Shown here piece by piece: positions 9,040-17,499 of a stretch of 64,000 nucleotides of DNA. Origin of the DNA: Streptomyces graminofaciens (GTDB taxonomy: Bacteria > Actinomycetota > Actinomycetes > Streptomycetales > Streptomycetaceae); contig NZ_AP018448.1 of NCBI RefSeq assembly GCF_030294945.1, positions 7,594,001 to 7,658,000 of the forward strand, in the 5' to 3' direction. Position 1 is the stretch's first letter. The number at the start of each line of letters is the position of its first letter. The notes beneath the pieces are model-generated. The model worked only from the letters and a program-made list of their open reading frames with translations, made no database searches and was not told the origin of the DNA. A program made the translations under genes and the position numbers.

Positions 9040-10269
9040 GTGGCTACATGCGAGCAGTGCGGTGCGCCGCAGGAGGACGCCGACGACTTCTGCGGGGCCT
9101 GCGGCGCCTTTACTGCCTGGGGCCGCGAGCGGACGGAGACGCCGGTGGCGGAGGAGGAGCCGGCCGGTCCGGCCGGACCAGCCGGTCCGGCCGGTCCCGC
9201 GGCCACGCCGCCGTCGAAGACCTCGGTCGCCACGAAGACCTCGGTCGCCACGAAGACCTCGGTCGCCACGGAGATCCCGATCGCCGCGGAGATACCGGTC
9301 GCCGCGGAGGGCACGGCCGCCGCGGGGGGCACGGTCACCGCGGTCACACCTCGGCATACGGCCCCCACCCCCACGGTGCGGACGGCCGCGTCCACGCCTG
9401 AGGATTCGGTCGCGCCGACGACCGCCTCACCGGACCCCGGTGCCGCGGAAGCGGCGGGCGCGGTGCGCCCCGCCAAACCGACGTTGGAGCGTGTCGGGCG
9501 GCGGCACGGCGCCGTGGACGGACACGTCCCCTCACCGGACGACGTGGCGTGTGCCGAGTGCGGCACCGCCAACCCGGCGGGCCGACGCTTCTGCCGCCGT
9601 TGCGGCAACGCGCTCGAGGTCCCCGCCGCCCAGGCGCGCTCCCCCTGGTGGCAGCGGCTGGCACGCCGTCTCCGCGATCGCCGCCGTCGGCGGCGGCTGG
9701 GCCGCCGTAACGGCGGCTGGGCCAAGGCCCGCCGGGCGATCGGCGTGCTCCTCGCCCTCTGCGTGCTCGGCGGCGGGCTCTATCTGTCGTCGCCCTACGC
9801 CTCCCGGCTGCTGGGCGGCGTCAGCGATCGCGTCGCCAAGCCCACACCCGTCACCCCGAAGACCGTCAAGGCCTCCAGCAGCGCCGCCGGCCATCCGGCC
9901 GCCCACGCGGCCGATGGCACCTGGACCAACTGGTGGGCACCGAAGAACCCGGCCAAGGGACAGTGGGTGGAGGCCGAATTCTCCGGCGGCTTCGACCTGC
10001 TCCACCTCGTCGTGCTCTCCGGCGCCTCCGAGCGGCAGGACGACTTCCTCAAGCAGGCGCGGCCCTCGGCGTTCGAACTGACCGCCTGGGTCGAGGGCGG
10101 CAAGACCGTCACCCGGCGAATCAAGCTCCAGGACAAGCACGGCTCACAAGACTTCCAGCTGGGCATTCCGGACGTGACCCGCATCCGCCTGACCATCGTC
10201 TCGTCCTATGGCGAAGCCCCTGGGCGCCTTGCCGCCGTGGGTGAACTCGAATTCTTCACACGGTCGTGA
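9040..10269 (+). CDS. Zinc-ribbon / transmembrane / discoidin-like CIS-associated protein
   Basis: A 409-residue protein with a GTG start at 9040. Two zinc ribbons are visible: CEQCGAPQEDADDFCGACG at the N terminus, and CAECGTANPAGRRFCRRCG around residues 170-190. Between them lies a low-complexity linker with a short GPA collagen-like run and KTSVAT repeats encoded by 18-bp DNA repeats. A basic stretch precedes one transmembrane helix (IGVLLALCVLGGGLYLSS). The C-terminal ~130 residues are an F5/8-type (NADase-type glycan-binding) beta-sandwich: AADGTWTNWWAP, GQWVEAEF, ELTAWVEGG. The topology implied is cytosolic zinc ribbons and an exported lectin-like domain. As the last gene of the CIS block it could tether the particle to the membrane. 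Its layout resembles the membrane partner (CisA type) reported for Streptomyces CIS; I infer that from architecture only. Confidence 0.8.
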   Translation: MATCEQCGAPQEDADDFCGACGAFTAWGRERTETPVAEEEPAGPAGPAGPAGPAATPPSKTSVATKTSVATKTSVATEIPIAAEIPVAAEGTAAAGGTVTAVTPRHTAPTPTVRTAASTPEDSVAPTTASPDPGAAEAAGAVRPAKPTLERVGRRHGAVDGHVPSPDDVACAECGTANPAGRRFCRRCGNALEVPAAQARSPWWQRLARRLRDRRRRRRLGRRNGGWAKARRAIGVLLALCVLGGGLYLSSPYASRLLGGVSDRVAKPTPVTPKTVKASSSAAGHPAAHAADGTWTNWWAPKNPAKGQWVEAEFSGGFDLLHLVVLSGASERQDDFLKQARPSAFELTAWVEGGKTVTRRIKLQDKHGSQDFQLGIPDVTRIRLTIVSSYGEAPGRLAAVGELEFFTRS

Positions 10270-10274
10270 GGTGC

Positions 10275-10463
10275 GTGGACGGCATCCCGCCACGTGTGGA
10301 CGGCATCCCGCCACGTGTGGACGGCATCCCGCCACGTGTGGACGGCATCCCGCCACGTGTGGACGGCATCCCGCCACGTGTGGACGGCATCCCGCCACGT
10401 GTCGACGGCATCCCGCCGTGTGTCGACGGCATCCCGGCGCGTGTCGACGGCATCCCGCCACGC
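10275..10463 (+). repeat. Nine-copy 21-bp tandem repeat
   Basis: Nine consecutive 21-base units (consensus GTGGACGGCATCCCGCCACGT plus variation) begin six bases after the zinc-ribbon gene stop. The first six are identical and the last three carry point changes. Each junction contains CCACGTGTGG, a short inverted repeat. The period is a multiple of three, so both strands stay open, but no start signal or homology supports translation. There are no variable spacers, so it is not a CRISPR array. Confidence 0.9.
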
Positions 10464-10467
10464 GGTG

Positions 10468-10545
10468 CGCGGCTCCGCGGACGAACCGGCGCGGCGGGCG
10501 GCGGCGGTGCCGTCCCCGCGTGCGCGGTTCGTCCGCGGAGCCGCG
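10468..10545. terminator. 21-bp perfect inverted repeat, likely bidirectional terminator
   Basis: Bases 10468-10488 and 10525-10545 are perfect reverse complements (21 bp, CGCGGCTCCGCGGACGAACC core) separated by a 36-base loop. The structure lies between the convergent CIS operon and its neighbouring regulator. A 20-bp direct repeat (GCGGCGGTGCCGTCCCCGCG) also occurs at 10501-10520 and 10543-10562. No U-tract follows, as is common in Streptomyces. Confidence 0.7.
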
Positions 10546-10672
10546 GCGGTGCCGTCCCCGCGGAGACGGGGACGAACACCCACGCCCCGGCCGCCCGGCC
10601 ATGGACCCATGGTTCCGCCGCGGGACCCATGGGCCCCATGGCTCCGCCACGGCGCGAAACGCGATCTGCCCC

Positions 10673-13600
10673 TCAGTCGAGGGCGCGGATCACCCGCTCG
10701 TACTCGCGCTGCGCCCGCTCCGCCGCCGCCGTGCTCCCGGCCTCGCGATGGGCGGCGACCAGCAACTGCCACGAACGGTCGCGGTACCGGTCCAGCTCAA
10801 GGCTGCGCCGGGCCGCTTCGGAGGCCTCGACCGGGCGCCCGAGGAGCAGTTCCACCTCCGCCAGCGCACCGGCGACGTCGGCGGCCCGTATACGCAGCCG
10901 CCGACGCTCCGGCACCACCCACTCGGTGGGGCCGACTTCGGGCAGCAGGCTCCCGGCGTACCAGCGGTGAGCGGCCCGCAGGGTGTCGGCGATCTCCTTC
11001 GTGCGTCCGGTGTCCCGGATGCGCCGCCAGTCGGTGACGGCACGCTCGAACTCCCGGACGTCGCTCTCGTCGCCGGGCGACAGGGCGATGCGGTAGGACT
11101 CGCCGTCCCGCAACAGAAGCCGGTGGTCGCCGCGCCCGGCCTCGGGTTCGAGGAAGCCGCGCAGGTGGGAGATGGCCACCTGCAGATTGCGTATGCCCGC
11201 CTCCGGTTTCAGGTCCGGCCAGAGCGCGGCGAGCAGGTGCTCCCGGTGCACGAGCCGCGGCGTGTGGATGGCCAGCAACTGCAACAGGGCACGGACTTTG
11301 GGGCGCAGCGCCGAACAGTCCAGTCGGCGGCCTCCGCGCCGTACCTGGAACACCCCGAAACAGCGGATCTCCAGTCGTGGACCCGCCAGAGCGGCGGGCG
11401 GAGCGGTGAGTCGCACCGGCTTCGGAGCCGTGACCGGTCCGCCGGCCGTCGCGTCGGCGAGGCGCGCCTCGGTGTCGGCCCGTTCGGCCAGCGGCACGGC
11501 GTCGCACGCCGCCGCGAGTTCGGCGGCCCGGCGCAGCAGCGGGACCGCCTCCCGGTGACGTCCGAGGCGGCGCAGGGCCGTACCGTGATCGGTGAGCACC
11601 CGGGCCAGCGGCAGCCGCGCGTGCGGACCGCCCAGCGCGGCCCGCGCCTCCTCGAACAGGCGCAGCCCGTCTTCGGCGTCGGCCACCAGGGCACAGGCAT
11701 GCAGGGCGGTGCCGATCGCCTTCGGACGGCCCCAGCGGCGCGCGAGCGCCAACTCCTCCTCGGCCAGTCGGCGTGCGCGCTCGCTCTCGTGCCCGCGATC
11801 GCCGAGCGCCGCGAACGCCCGCGTCGCCCAGGACCGCCAGGCACCGTAGGACACCCCGCGGATGTTGTGGCTCAGCAGCAGCGCACCGTAGTCGAGGAAC
11901 TCCGCCATCGCTCCGCGCGCGTCCCCCCGTGCCAGGAGCAGATGGCCCCGCCCGGATCCGAATTCGGGGTGGGACCGCGGCCGGCCCGGCTGCTCGGGAC
12001 CGGCCTCGGCCCCGAGCAGCCGGGCCGCCTCGGCCGTCTCGCCCCGCTCGACGAGGAGATGCGCCAGCAGGCTCTGCTCCTGCAACCAGGCGAACAGTTT
12101 CACGTCCACGCCCGACCGCTTGAGCAGGATGGTGGCGCTCCTGGCCGCCTCCACCGCCTCGCCGAGCCGTCCCACGCAGTACAGGAGTCTGCACCGCACC
12201 GCGTGCGCGATCGCCGAGCCCAGTTGGTCACCCTCGCTGTCGGCCTGGGCGGTCCCGAGGTCGCAGTAGTGGAGTGCCAGGTCGTCCTCTTCGATCCGGC
12301 CCAGCGTGATCACGTTCGCCCAGTACAGGATGCGGTCGAGGAAGTGACCCGGCATGGGCGCGGCGAGGACGCCGAGGGCCAGCGCCCGTGCCTCGTCCGC
12401 CGAGCCACCGTGGCGGCAGCACTGCACGGCGCGGACCGTGTCCAGGCACTGCCGTGCGATCGTGTCCTGCCACTCCCCGGCGCTCAGGCCGGCCGCACGC
12501 CGGTTCATCTCCACAGCGGGCGACATGTCCACCAGGGCCGTGACCATGGCCTGTGCCTCAAGGCGCACAGCGAACGACTCCACCCTCGCCAACCGCAGCG
12601 CCGTGCGGTCCAGCACCGTCCGCGCCTCCTCCGCGCGACCGAACATCAGCAGGGCGCCGGCCAGATGGCTGGCGATGTCGACGCAGGCCGCCTCCTCCCG
12701 CGAGGACTCGGCCGAGTCGGGGGGCAGACAGGCCCGTGGCGCCCACGGCCGAGGCTCTCGCAGGGCACGCCGCAGATAGCGCTCGCCGGCTCGCGGTCTG
12801 CCCGCGGCCATCGCGTCGACGCCGGCGTCGTGCAGTATCTCGCCGGCCCAGGCGTCGATCCCGGGGCTGGTGTGCAACAGGTGTTCCGCCACCTCCGCCT
12901 TCTCCGCCCCCGTCTCGTGCAACACCCGGGCGGCACGGGAGTGCAGTGTGTCCGCGGTGCTGACGGGCAGGAATCGCTCGATCGCTGCCGCGATGAGGGG
13001 ACGGCGGAACGCCAGGGGCTGCTGGTTCACCAGCAGTTGCCGGCGGACCAGTCGGTCGACGGCGTGCGTCGCCTCCGAGCCGGTCAGACCGGCCAGACGC
13101 GCGGCGATCGCCAGTTCCGCGTGTTCGTGCAGCACGGCGACCGCCTGGGCCATCGACACCGCGGACTGGCCGAGGCCGCGCATCCGCGCGTAGGCGTCAT
13201 CGGCCGCGGACTCGGGCGCGTACCGGGCCAGATGCCGACCGGTCTCCTCGTCCGGTGTCGCTCCGTGCCCGATGAGTTCGTCGAGCAGCGACCACAGCAG
13301 GCGGGGATTGCCTCCGGTCTCGCGTACGACCGCACGCAGGAATCCCGGGTCGCATTCCTCGGGCAGGGCGGACCGGACGAGCCGCTCGACAGTCGCGGGG
13401 GCCAGGCCGACGAGGGCGGTGCGCCGACAGTGGTCGGCGAGATCGCCGAACGGCGCCGGCGCGGCAACGGCCTCCCCCGTCCGCGCACTCCCCAACAGCG
13501 TCACCTGGGGAGTACGGCCCTGGTTCACCATGCGGCCCAGCCAGTGCAGCGAGGGCCCGTCGCACCAGTGGAGATCGTCCAGGACCAGCAGGGTCGGAGC

Positions 13601-13993
13601 GCCGTCCGATGCCACGGCCAAGGCCTGCTCGAACTCTAGGTAGTCGGGCCCCGGACTCGACAACGAGACCGGGGCCCCTTCCCCGCCCGGTGAATTGCGT
13701 GGCCGCGGCAACTGGAGACAGTGAAGCAACCGCCGCACCGTGCTGTAGGCCGATTGACTTTCGGCCGGGGGCAGTCGGGTATGCGCCACGGAAAAGCCGA
13801 CGTTCTCGGCATGCTTGGCCATTTCGGCGAGCAGGGTGCTGCGCCCTATCCCTGCCTCGCCCTCCACCAGAAGAGCGGTGGGCGTGCCGCCCGCGGCGTC
13901 GCCGAGGGCCTGGAGAATTCCCTGCCTTTGGGCTTCGCGTCCCTCTTGGGGCGGTTTTGGTGTTTCATTCATGCGACGGGGAAACGGTCGCAT
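10673..13993 (-). CDS. Large AAA-ATPase/BTAD transcriptional regulator, probable CIS regulator
   Basis: A 1106-residue multidomain regulator. The N terminus is an ATPase of the LAL/AAA_16 type: P-loop VEGEAGIGRST at residues 43-53 and Walker B LLVLDDLHW. A long helical TPR-like middle follows. The C-terminal ~250 residues are an OmpR/SARP-type winged helix (LEIRCFGVFQVRRGGRRLDC, RPKVRALLQLLA, HREHLLAALWPD, NLQVAISHLRGFL) and a bacterial transcriptional activator domain. The order is therefore ATPase first, DNA-binding last, the reverse of AfsR. The P-loop lysine is arginine (R51). It faces the CIS operon convergently; large regulators of this kind flank Streptomyces CIS loci. An alternative start is the ATG at 13972. 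A 17-bp palindrome spans the first start codon. Confidence 0.85.
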   Translation of the reverse strand: MRPFPRRMNETPKPPQEGREAQRQGILQALGDAAGGTPTALLVEGEAGIGRSTLLAEMAKHAENVGFSVAHTRLPPAESQSAYSTVRRLLHCLQLPRPRNSPGGEGAPVSLSSPGPDYLEFEQALAVASDGAPTLLVLDDLHWCDGPSLHWLGRMVNQGRTPQVTLLGSARTGEAVAAPAPFGDLADHCRRTALVGLAPATVERLVRSALPEECDPGFLRAVVRETGGNPRLLWSLLDELIGHGATPDEETGRHLARYAPESAADDAYARMRGLGQSAVSMAQAVAVLHEHAELAIAARLAGLTGSEATHAVDRLVRRQLLVNQQPLAFRRPLIAAAIERFLPVSTADTLHSRAARVLHETGAEKAEVAEHLLHTSPGIDAWAGEILHDAGVDAMAAGRPRAGERYLRRALREPRPWAPRACLPPDSAESSREEAACVDIASHLAGALLMFGRAEEARTVLDRTALRLARVESFAVRLEAQAMVTALVDMSPAVEMNRRAAGLSAGEWQDTIARQCLDTVRAVQCCRHGGSADEARALALGVLAAPMPGHFLDRILYWANVITLGRIEEDDLALHYCDLGTAQADSEGDQLGSAIAHAVRCRLLYCVGRLGEAVEAARSATILLKRSGVDVKLFAWLQEQSLLAHLLVERGETAEAARLLGAEAGPEQPGRPRSHPEFGSGRGHLLLARGDARGAMAEFLDYGALLLSHNIRGVSYGAWRSWATRAFAALGDRGHESERARRLAEEELALARRWGRPKAIGTALHACALVADAEDGLRLFEEARAALGGPHARLPLARVLTDHGTALRRLGRHREAVPLLRRAAELAAACDAVPLAERADTEARLADATAGGPVTAPKPVRLTAPPAALAGPRLEIRCFGVFQVRRGGRRLDCSALRPKVRALLQLLAIHTPRLVHREHLLAALWPDLKPEAGIRNLQVAISHLRGFLEPEAGRGDHRLLLRDGESYRIALSPGDESDVREFERAVTDWRRIRDTGRTKEIADTLRAAHRWYAGSLLPEVGPTEWVVPERRRLRIRAADVAGALAEVELLLGRPVEASEAARRSLELDRYRDRSWQLLVAAHREAGSTAAAERAQREYERVIRALD

Positions 13994-14004
13994 GAATCAT
14001 GCGA
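13988..14004. promoter_or_regulatory. 17-bp perfect palindrome over the regulator start codon
   Basis: TCGCATGA-A-TCATGCGA has 8-bp arms and a one-base centre. It overlaps the ATG at 13993 of the large regulator. A bound protein here would block translation initiation or transcription elongation, so autoregulation is plausible. If the start were the downstream ATG at 13972, the site would sit in the leader. Confidence 0.55.
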
Positions 14005-14423
14005 TTCCCGTCCGGCTGCGTCAGCGCGTTCCCCTGCGCCCTACCGTCGGGTGGTCCGCACCATAACCGCCCAGTGCCCCGAATAACTGACATGGCCGCA
14101 GCATAATATAGCTCCCCCGGCCTTGCCGGATGCTGTTTCCGGACGTTTCGTCAGTACCCCGGACGTCTGAGCGCGGGACGGCCCGGCGTGTTCAGGTGGA
14201 TGCGCGTCGGCGTCGTCTCCCGAGGCTTTGGGCGGTGGGGAATCGACAACGCGGTCGACAACACGTGGGTCATGCGACTCGGGTTCCTCCCGCCCTCGGC
14301 GCCGGCGCGCTCCTCGGCGCGGACGCGCTCCTTGGCCTACGCGTCGCCGATCCGCGCTGCCGATCCCGCTGCCGGCCCGTCGCGGCGCAGTACGGCAGCG
14401 GTCTCCGCGGCCCGGAAGCTCTG
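14005..14423. other. Intergenic region, no gene recognised
   Basis: About 420 bases between the large regulator and the RNase Z-like gene. It contains an AT-rich ATAATATAGC patch near 14103-14112 that could give the regulator a -10 element on the minus strand, and a direct repeat of TCGACAAC (near 14242 and 14253). The rest is coding-like GC-rich sequence without a supported start or similarity; a decayed gene is possible. Confidence 0.4.
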
Positions 14424-15413
14424 TCATCCGCCGTGCTGGTGCTGCTCGTTCAGATAGCTTTCGGGATGTACCCACAGCACGACGTTGTCGAGATGCTCGA
14501 CCGCTCCGCTCTCCAGTTCCTTCCGGAAGAACTCGACGATCTCCCGGTCGGAATGGCGCAGGCTGAAGTGGGTCAGCACGAACAGGTTCTCCGGGTGCGC
14601 CTGGACCACCGGACGGAGCTCGCTCCACACGGTGTGTCCGACCTGCTGTGCTCGGGTGAGTTGGGCATCGTCGAGATACGTACACTCGGTGATGATGACT
14701 GGATAATCGAACAGCCAGGGGTTCAGTGTGAACACGCTTGCGTGCGTGTCTCCGAGGAAGGCGAAGAGGGGGCGGCGGACCTCCTGGTCGACTGTGTCAT
14801 CACCGTCCTTGCGTCGCTGAGCGATGATCCGGCCGAACTCCTTGGCCCGGCCGGCCGCGACCATCGATGCCTTCAGCTCTTCGTACTCCGGCTTCAGGAC
14901 CCTCTTTTTCTCCGCGAAGCAGTAGCCCACACACGGCACCTTGTGCAGGCACTCGACGACTCGGACCGCGTACTCCCCGCGACGGCCCACGGAGAACTCC
15001 TCACCTGATCGCACGCCGTGCAGGCGGCACTGCCCGGCGAGGGACGGATCGAACGCCGCGCCGTGGTTCAGTTCGCTCGAAGCACGCAGATAGGCCTCCG
15101 CATACGGTTTCGCGTCGGCCGGCAGATAGATGTCAACACCCGTATCCCTGGCGGCCAGATAATCGAGGTCCTTGGAATGGTCGAGATGGGTATGCGTCAA
15201 GAACACCGTTTCCACCTGTCGGCCTTCGGCCAAACCGGCATCGAGGCTGCATCGCAGTTCGGGGACGTGGAAGAAAGTCTTGTCGTTCGCTCGGGAGTAC
15301 CCGGTCAGGCTCAATCCGGTCCCGGGTATTTTCCACGTCTTCCACTGGCGGAACGGATGTCCCTTCTCAAGCCGTTGAGGGTGACTGATTCGAGGGTCGG
15401 TACGGTCGTTCAT
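14424..15413 (-). CDS. RNase Z-like MBL-fold hydrolase
   Basis: A 329-residue metallo-beta-lactamase-fold protein. The zinc motif THTHLDHSKDLDYL (HxHxDH) is intact. The later ligands are visible in AFLGDTHASV, IITECTYLDD and LTHFSLRH, the order seen in RNase Z/ElaC relatives. It may process RNA 3' ends or act as a phosphodiesterase or other hydrolase; the substrate cannot be told. I chose the ATG at 15413 (MNDRTD) because GGGGAGAG lies six bases upstream; an in-frame ATG at 15428 would overlap that ribosome site. No operon partner is seen. Confidence 0.8.
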   Translation of the reverse strand: MNDRTDPRISHPQRLEKGHPFRQWKTWKIPGTGLSLTGYSRANDKTFFHVPELRCSLDAGLAEGRQVETVFLTHTHLDHSKDLDYLAARDTGVDIYLPADAKPYAEAYLRASSELNHGAAFDPSLAGQCRLHGVRSGEEFSVGRRGEYAVRVVECLHKVPCVGYCFAEKKRVLKPEYEELKASMVAAGRAKEFGRIIAQRRKDGDDTVDQEVRRPLFAFLGDTHASVFTLNPWLFDYPVIITECTYLDDAQLTRAQQVGHTVWSELRPVVQAHPENLFVLTHFSLRHSDREIVEFFRKELESGAVEHLDNVVLWVHPESYLNEQHQHGG

Positions 15414-15574
15414 CCGGGCTCTCCCCATGCCGTCGTGTCACGGTTCCTCACGTGAACGGATATCGGCCGATCGTACGGGGCGGCACTCGGCTTTTTACGG
15501 TATTTCCGCGCCCACTGCGGGGGAACTGCGCGATCCGGGGTGCTCCTGCGGCATGCATGTCTTGCGCGGAGTGC

Positions 15575-17236
15575 TTACCGCAGAGTGATCACCGTGGCGT
15601 CGCCGATCGCCCCGCCCGTGGGGATTTCGCGGGTGGTCGTCTCGTGGTCGCCGATCAGTTTTTTCAGGGCCGTGGGGCCGGGCTGGAGGCGCCCTCGTTC
15701 GAAGAGGACGAGGGTGACTTCGGTGTGTGGGGGTGGGCTCATGTGGCGGTACTGGCGGTAGGTGACCGCGTCGCAGCCTGAGTACCAGCCCATTTCGGGT
15801 TCGTAGCCGGTGACCAGGAGGCACGGCTTGTCGGAGGTGAGTTGGCGGGCGACGGGGATGGTGGAGGCGCCCAGGTGTTCGGGGGCGGGCATCGCGCCGT
15901 GGGCCACCACCTGTGCGGTTGCCGGGACGGTCAGCGCGGCCAGAGCAGCTACGGCGGTGAGTATTCCCGGGGCCAGGGAGCCGAGCCGGTCCGCGATCTC
16001 GGTCACGCCCAGGATCGTGAGGAGGACGACCGAGAGGTAGATGAAGCGGGGCTCGCCGTCCGTGACCGTGCCCAGGATGACGCAGATCAGTACGGCGGAC
16101 ATGCCCAGGAAGGCTGTGCGCCGGTCGTTCGGGAGCGGCTCGCCGGCCGGGGCGCGGCGGAGGCGGCGTACGGCCGCTCCCATCGCGACTAGGCCCGCGG
16201 CCATGACGACCGCTCCCAGGTCGCCGGCCAGGCGGTAGGGGAAGATCGCGAGGTAGTAGAGGAGGCCGTCGCCGACGAAGCTGCGTTCGGCCTGATCGGT
16301 CGCCCAGAAGATGATGCCCAGCGGTGAGCCGGTGGTCCTCGTGGCGTGGACGAAGTGCGGGAGGAGACCGAGCAGCAGGGTGAACGCCGCGAAGGCCAGG
16401 TGCCGGCCATGGGCGAGCCAGGCACGGGGACCGTAGGCCAGTACGGCGGCCAGCGCTATCGCCAGCAGGTTTCCCACGATTCCGTACCGCAGGTAGAAGG
16501 CGGCCAGCGTGACGAACGGGAGGACGAGCAGGGCCCGGGAGTGTTGCTTCTCCTGCGCCCTGACCAGGAGGAGGACGACGATGAGCAACAGGCCCGTGGA
16601 ACCTATGTCGTTGAGGAACTCCGGGAGTCTGCGCAGGAATCCGAGCCCGCCGAGTATCAGCAGCGTGACCGTCGCCGCCCGGCGGCGGGACATCCACTGA
16701 GCGGCGACCAGATACACGACGGTGAGCGTGAACAGGGTCAGGACCAGCGCGACGGCGCGCAGGGCGCCCACGTCGTCGTGGAGTGCGAGGGCCAGTCTGC
16801 CGAGGGCCGGGAGGCCGACGGGGCGGTAGAGGCCCCAGCCCGCGTCGGGGGTGCCGTCCAGCCAGGAGCGCGCCTTGTTGGCGTAGACGGCTTCCTCGTG
16901 CGCGAAGTGTGGTTCCTTGTCCTGCAGCCAGGCCCAGACGGCTGCGGCGAGGAGCAGTATGCCTGCGACGTACACCCCAACCGGCGTACGTCGCAGGGGT
17001 ATCAGTACGCGCTGCACGGGCTCCGGGAGGTCGGCTCTCATCCACAGGGAGCGGGACAGCAGCCAGGCCGGAGCCGCGCCGAGCAGATACGGCCAGGGCT
17101 GCCACCCGGGCAGCCAGCCGCCCAGCCCGACGCCGATCATGAGCTGTTGCGCGGCCGCGGCCCCCGTGAGCACGACGGCCGTCACCAAGGCCGCGCGACG
17201 CGTCGCCGAGCCGGCCTTCACCCCGTTTTGGTACAT
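15575..17236 (-). CDS. Polytopic membrane protein, GT-C glycosyltransferase-like
   Basis: A 553-residue integral membrane protein with roughly ten to twelve hydrophobic helices, for example VYVAGILLLAAAVWAWL, LTLFTLTVVYLVAA and LAFAAFTLLLGLLPHFV. The first extracytoplasmic loop has FAHEEAVYANKARSWLDG, which resembles the acidic loop of GT-C (PMT/ArnT-like, GT39) lipid-dependent glycosyltransferases. A hydrophilic C-terminal domain follows, with QLTSDKPCLLVTGYEPEMGW. A role in transferring sugar from a polyprenyl donor is likely, but acceptor and sugar are unknown. ATG at 17236. No neighbouring glycan gene is in the same operon. Confidence 0.7.
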   Translation of the reverse strand: MYQNGVKAGSATRRAALVTAVVLTGAAAAQQLMIGVGLGGWLPGWQPWPYLLGAAPAWLLSRSLWMRADLPEPVQRVLIPLRRTPVGVYVAGILLLAAAVWAWLQDKEPHFAHEEAVYANKARSWLDGTPDAGWGLYRPVGLPALGRLALALHDDVGALRAVALVLTLFTLTVVYLVAAQWMSRRRAATVTLLILGGLGFLRRLPEFLNDIGSTGLLLIVVLLLVRAQEKQHSRALLVLPFVTLAAFYLRYGIVGNLLAIALAAVLAYGPRAWLAHGRHLAFAAFTLLLGLLPHFVHATRTTGSPLGIIFWATDQAERSFVGDGLLYYLAIFPYRLAGDLGAVVMAAGLVAMGAAVRRLRRAPAGEPLPNDRRTAFLGMSAVLICVILGTVTDGEPRFIYLSVVLLTILGVTEIADRLGSLAPGILTAVAALAALTVPATAQVVAHGAMPAPEHLGASTIPVARQLTSDKPCLLVTGYEPEMGWYSGCDAVTYRQYRHMSPPPHTEVTLVLFERGRLQPGPTALKKLIGDHETTTREIPTGGAIGDATVITLR

Positions 17237-17263
17237 GCGTTTGAATCCCCCCGGGGGTGAAGG

Positions 17264-17488
17264 CTAGTGCAAGAGTGCGGCGCCGTGGCCGAGCCGGGGA
17301 TTCTCGTGCACGGCGAGGACCGCGTCGCAGCGGTCGCGGACCCGGTCGTCGTGCGTGGCGACGACGACGGCGCATCCGGCGTCGCTCATCTCCCGGAGGA
17401 TGTCGATGACAGCGCTCGCACTGGTGTGGTCGAGGGCGCCGGTCGGCTCGTCGGCGAGCACGAGCGACGGCTTCTCGAACGCGCGCCA
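17264..17488 (-). pseudogene. ABC transporter ATPase remnant (C-terminal fragment)
   Basis: About 72 codons remain of a MacB/LolD-type ATPase: Walker B and D-loop PSLVLADEPTGALD, and the H-loop VVVATHDDRVRDRCD. The P-loop, Q-loop and signature motif are absent. The similarity begins directly beside the stop of the VOC gene on the same strand, so the 5' two thirds were lost, probably in the event that brought the VOC gene here. No cognate permease is adjacent. Non-functional. Confidence 0.8.
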
Positions 17489-17499
17489 CCTGCCTGGTG

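Noticed and set aside
10275..10463. CRISPR-like array
   Set aside because: The 21-bp units are directly adjacent with no unique spacers and no cas genes nearby.
10208..13639. 1143-codon plus-strand frame through the 21-bp repeats and the regulator
   Set aside because: It is the antisense shadow of the regulator. Its first part is the repeat, and no conserved domain appears.
14041..14685. Possible gene in the 14.0-14.4 kb gap
   Set aside because: The frame runs into the RNase Z-like gene on the same strand in another register and shows no family similarity or ribosome site.
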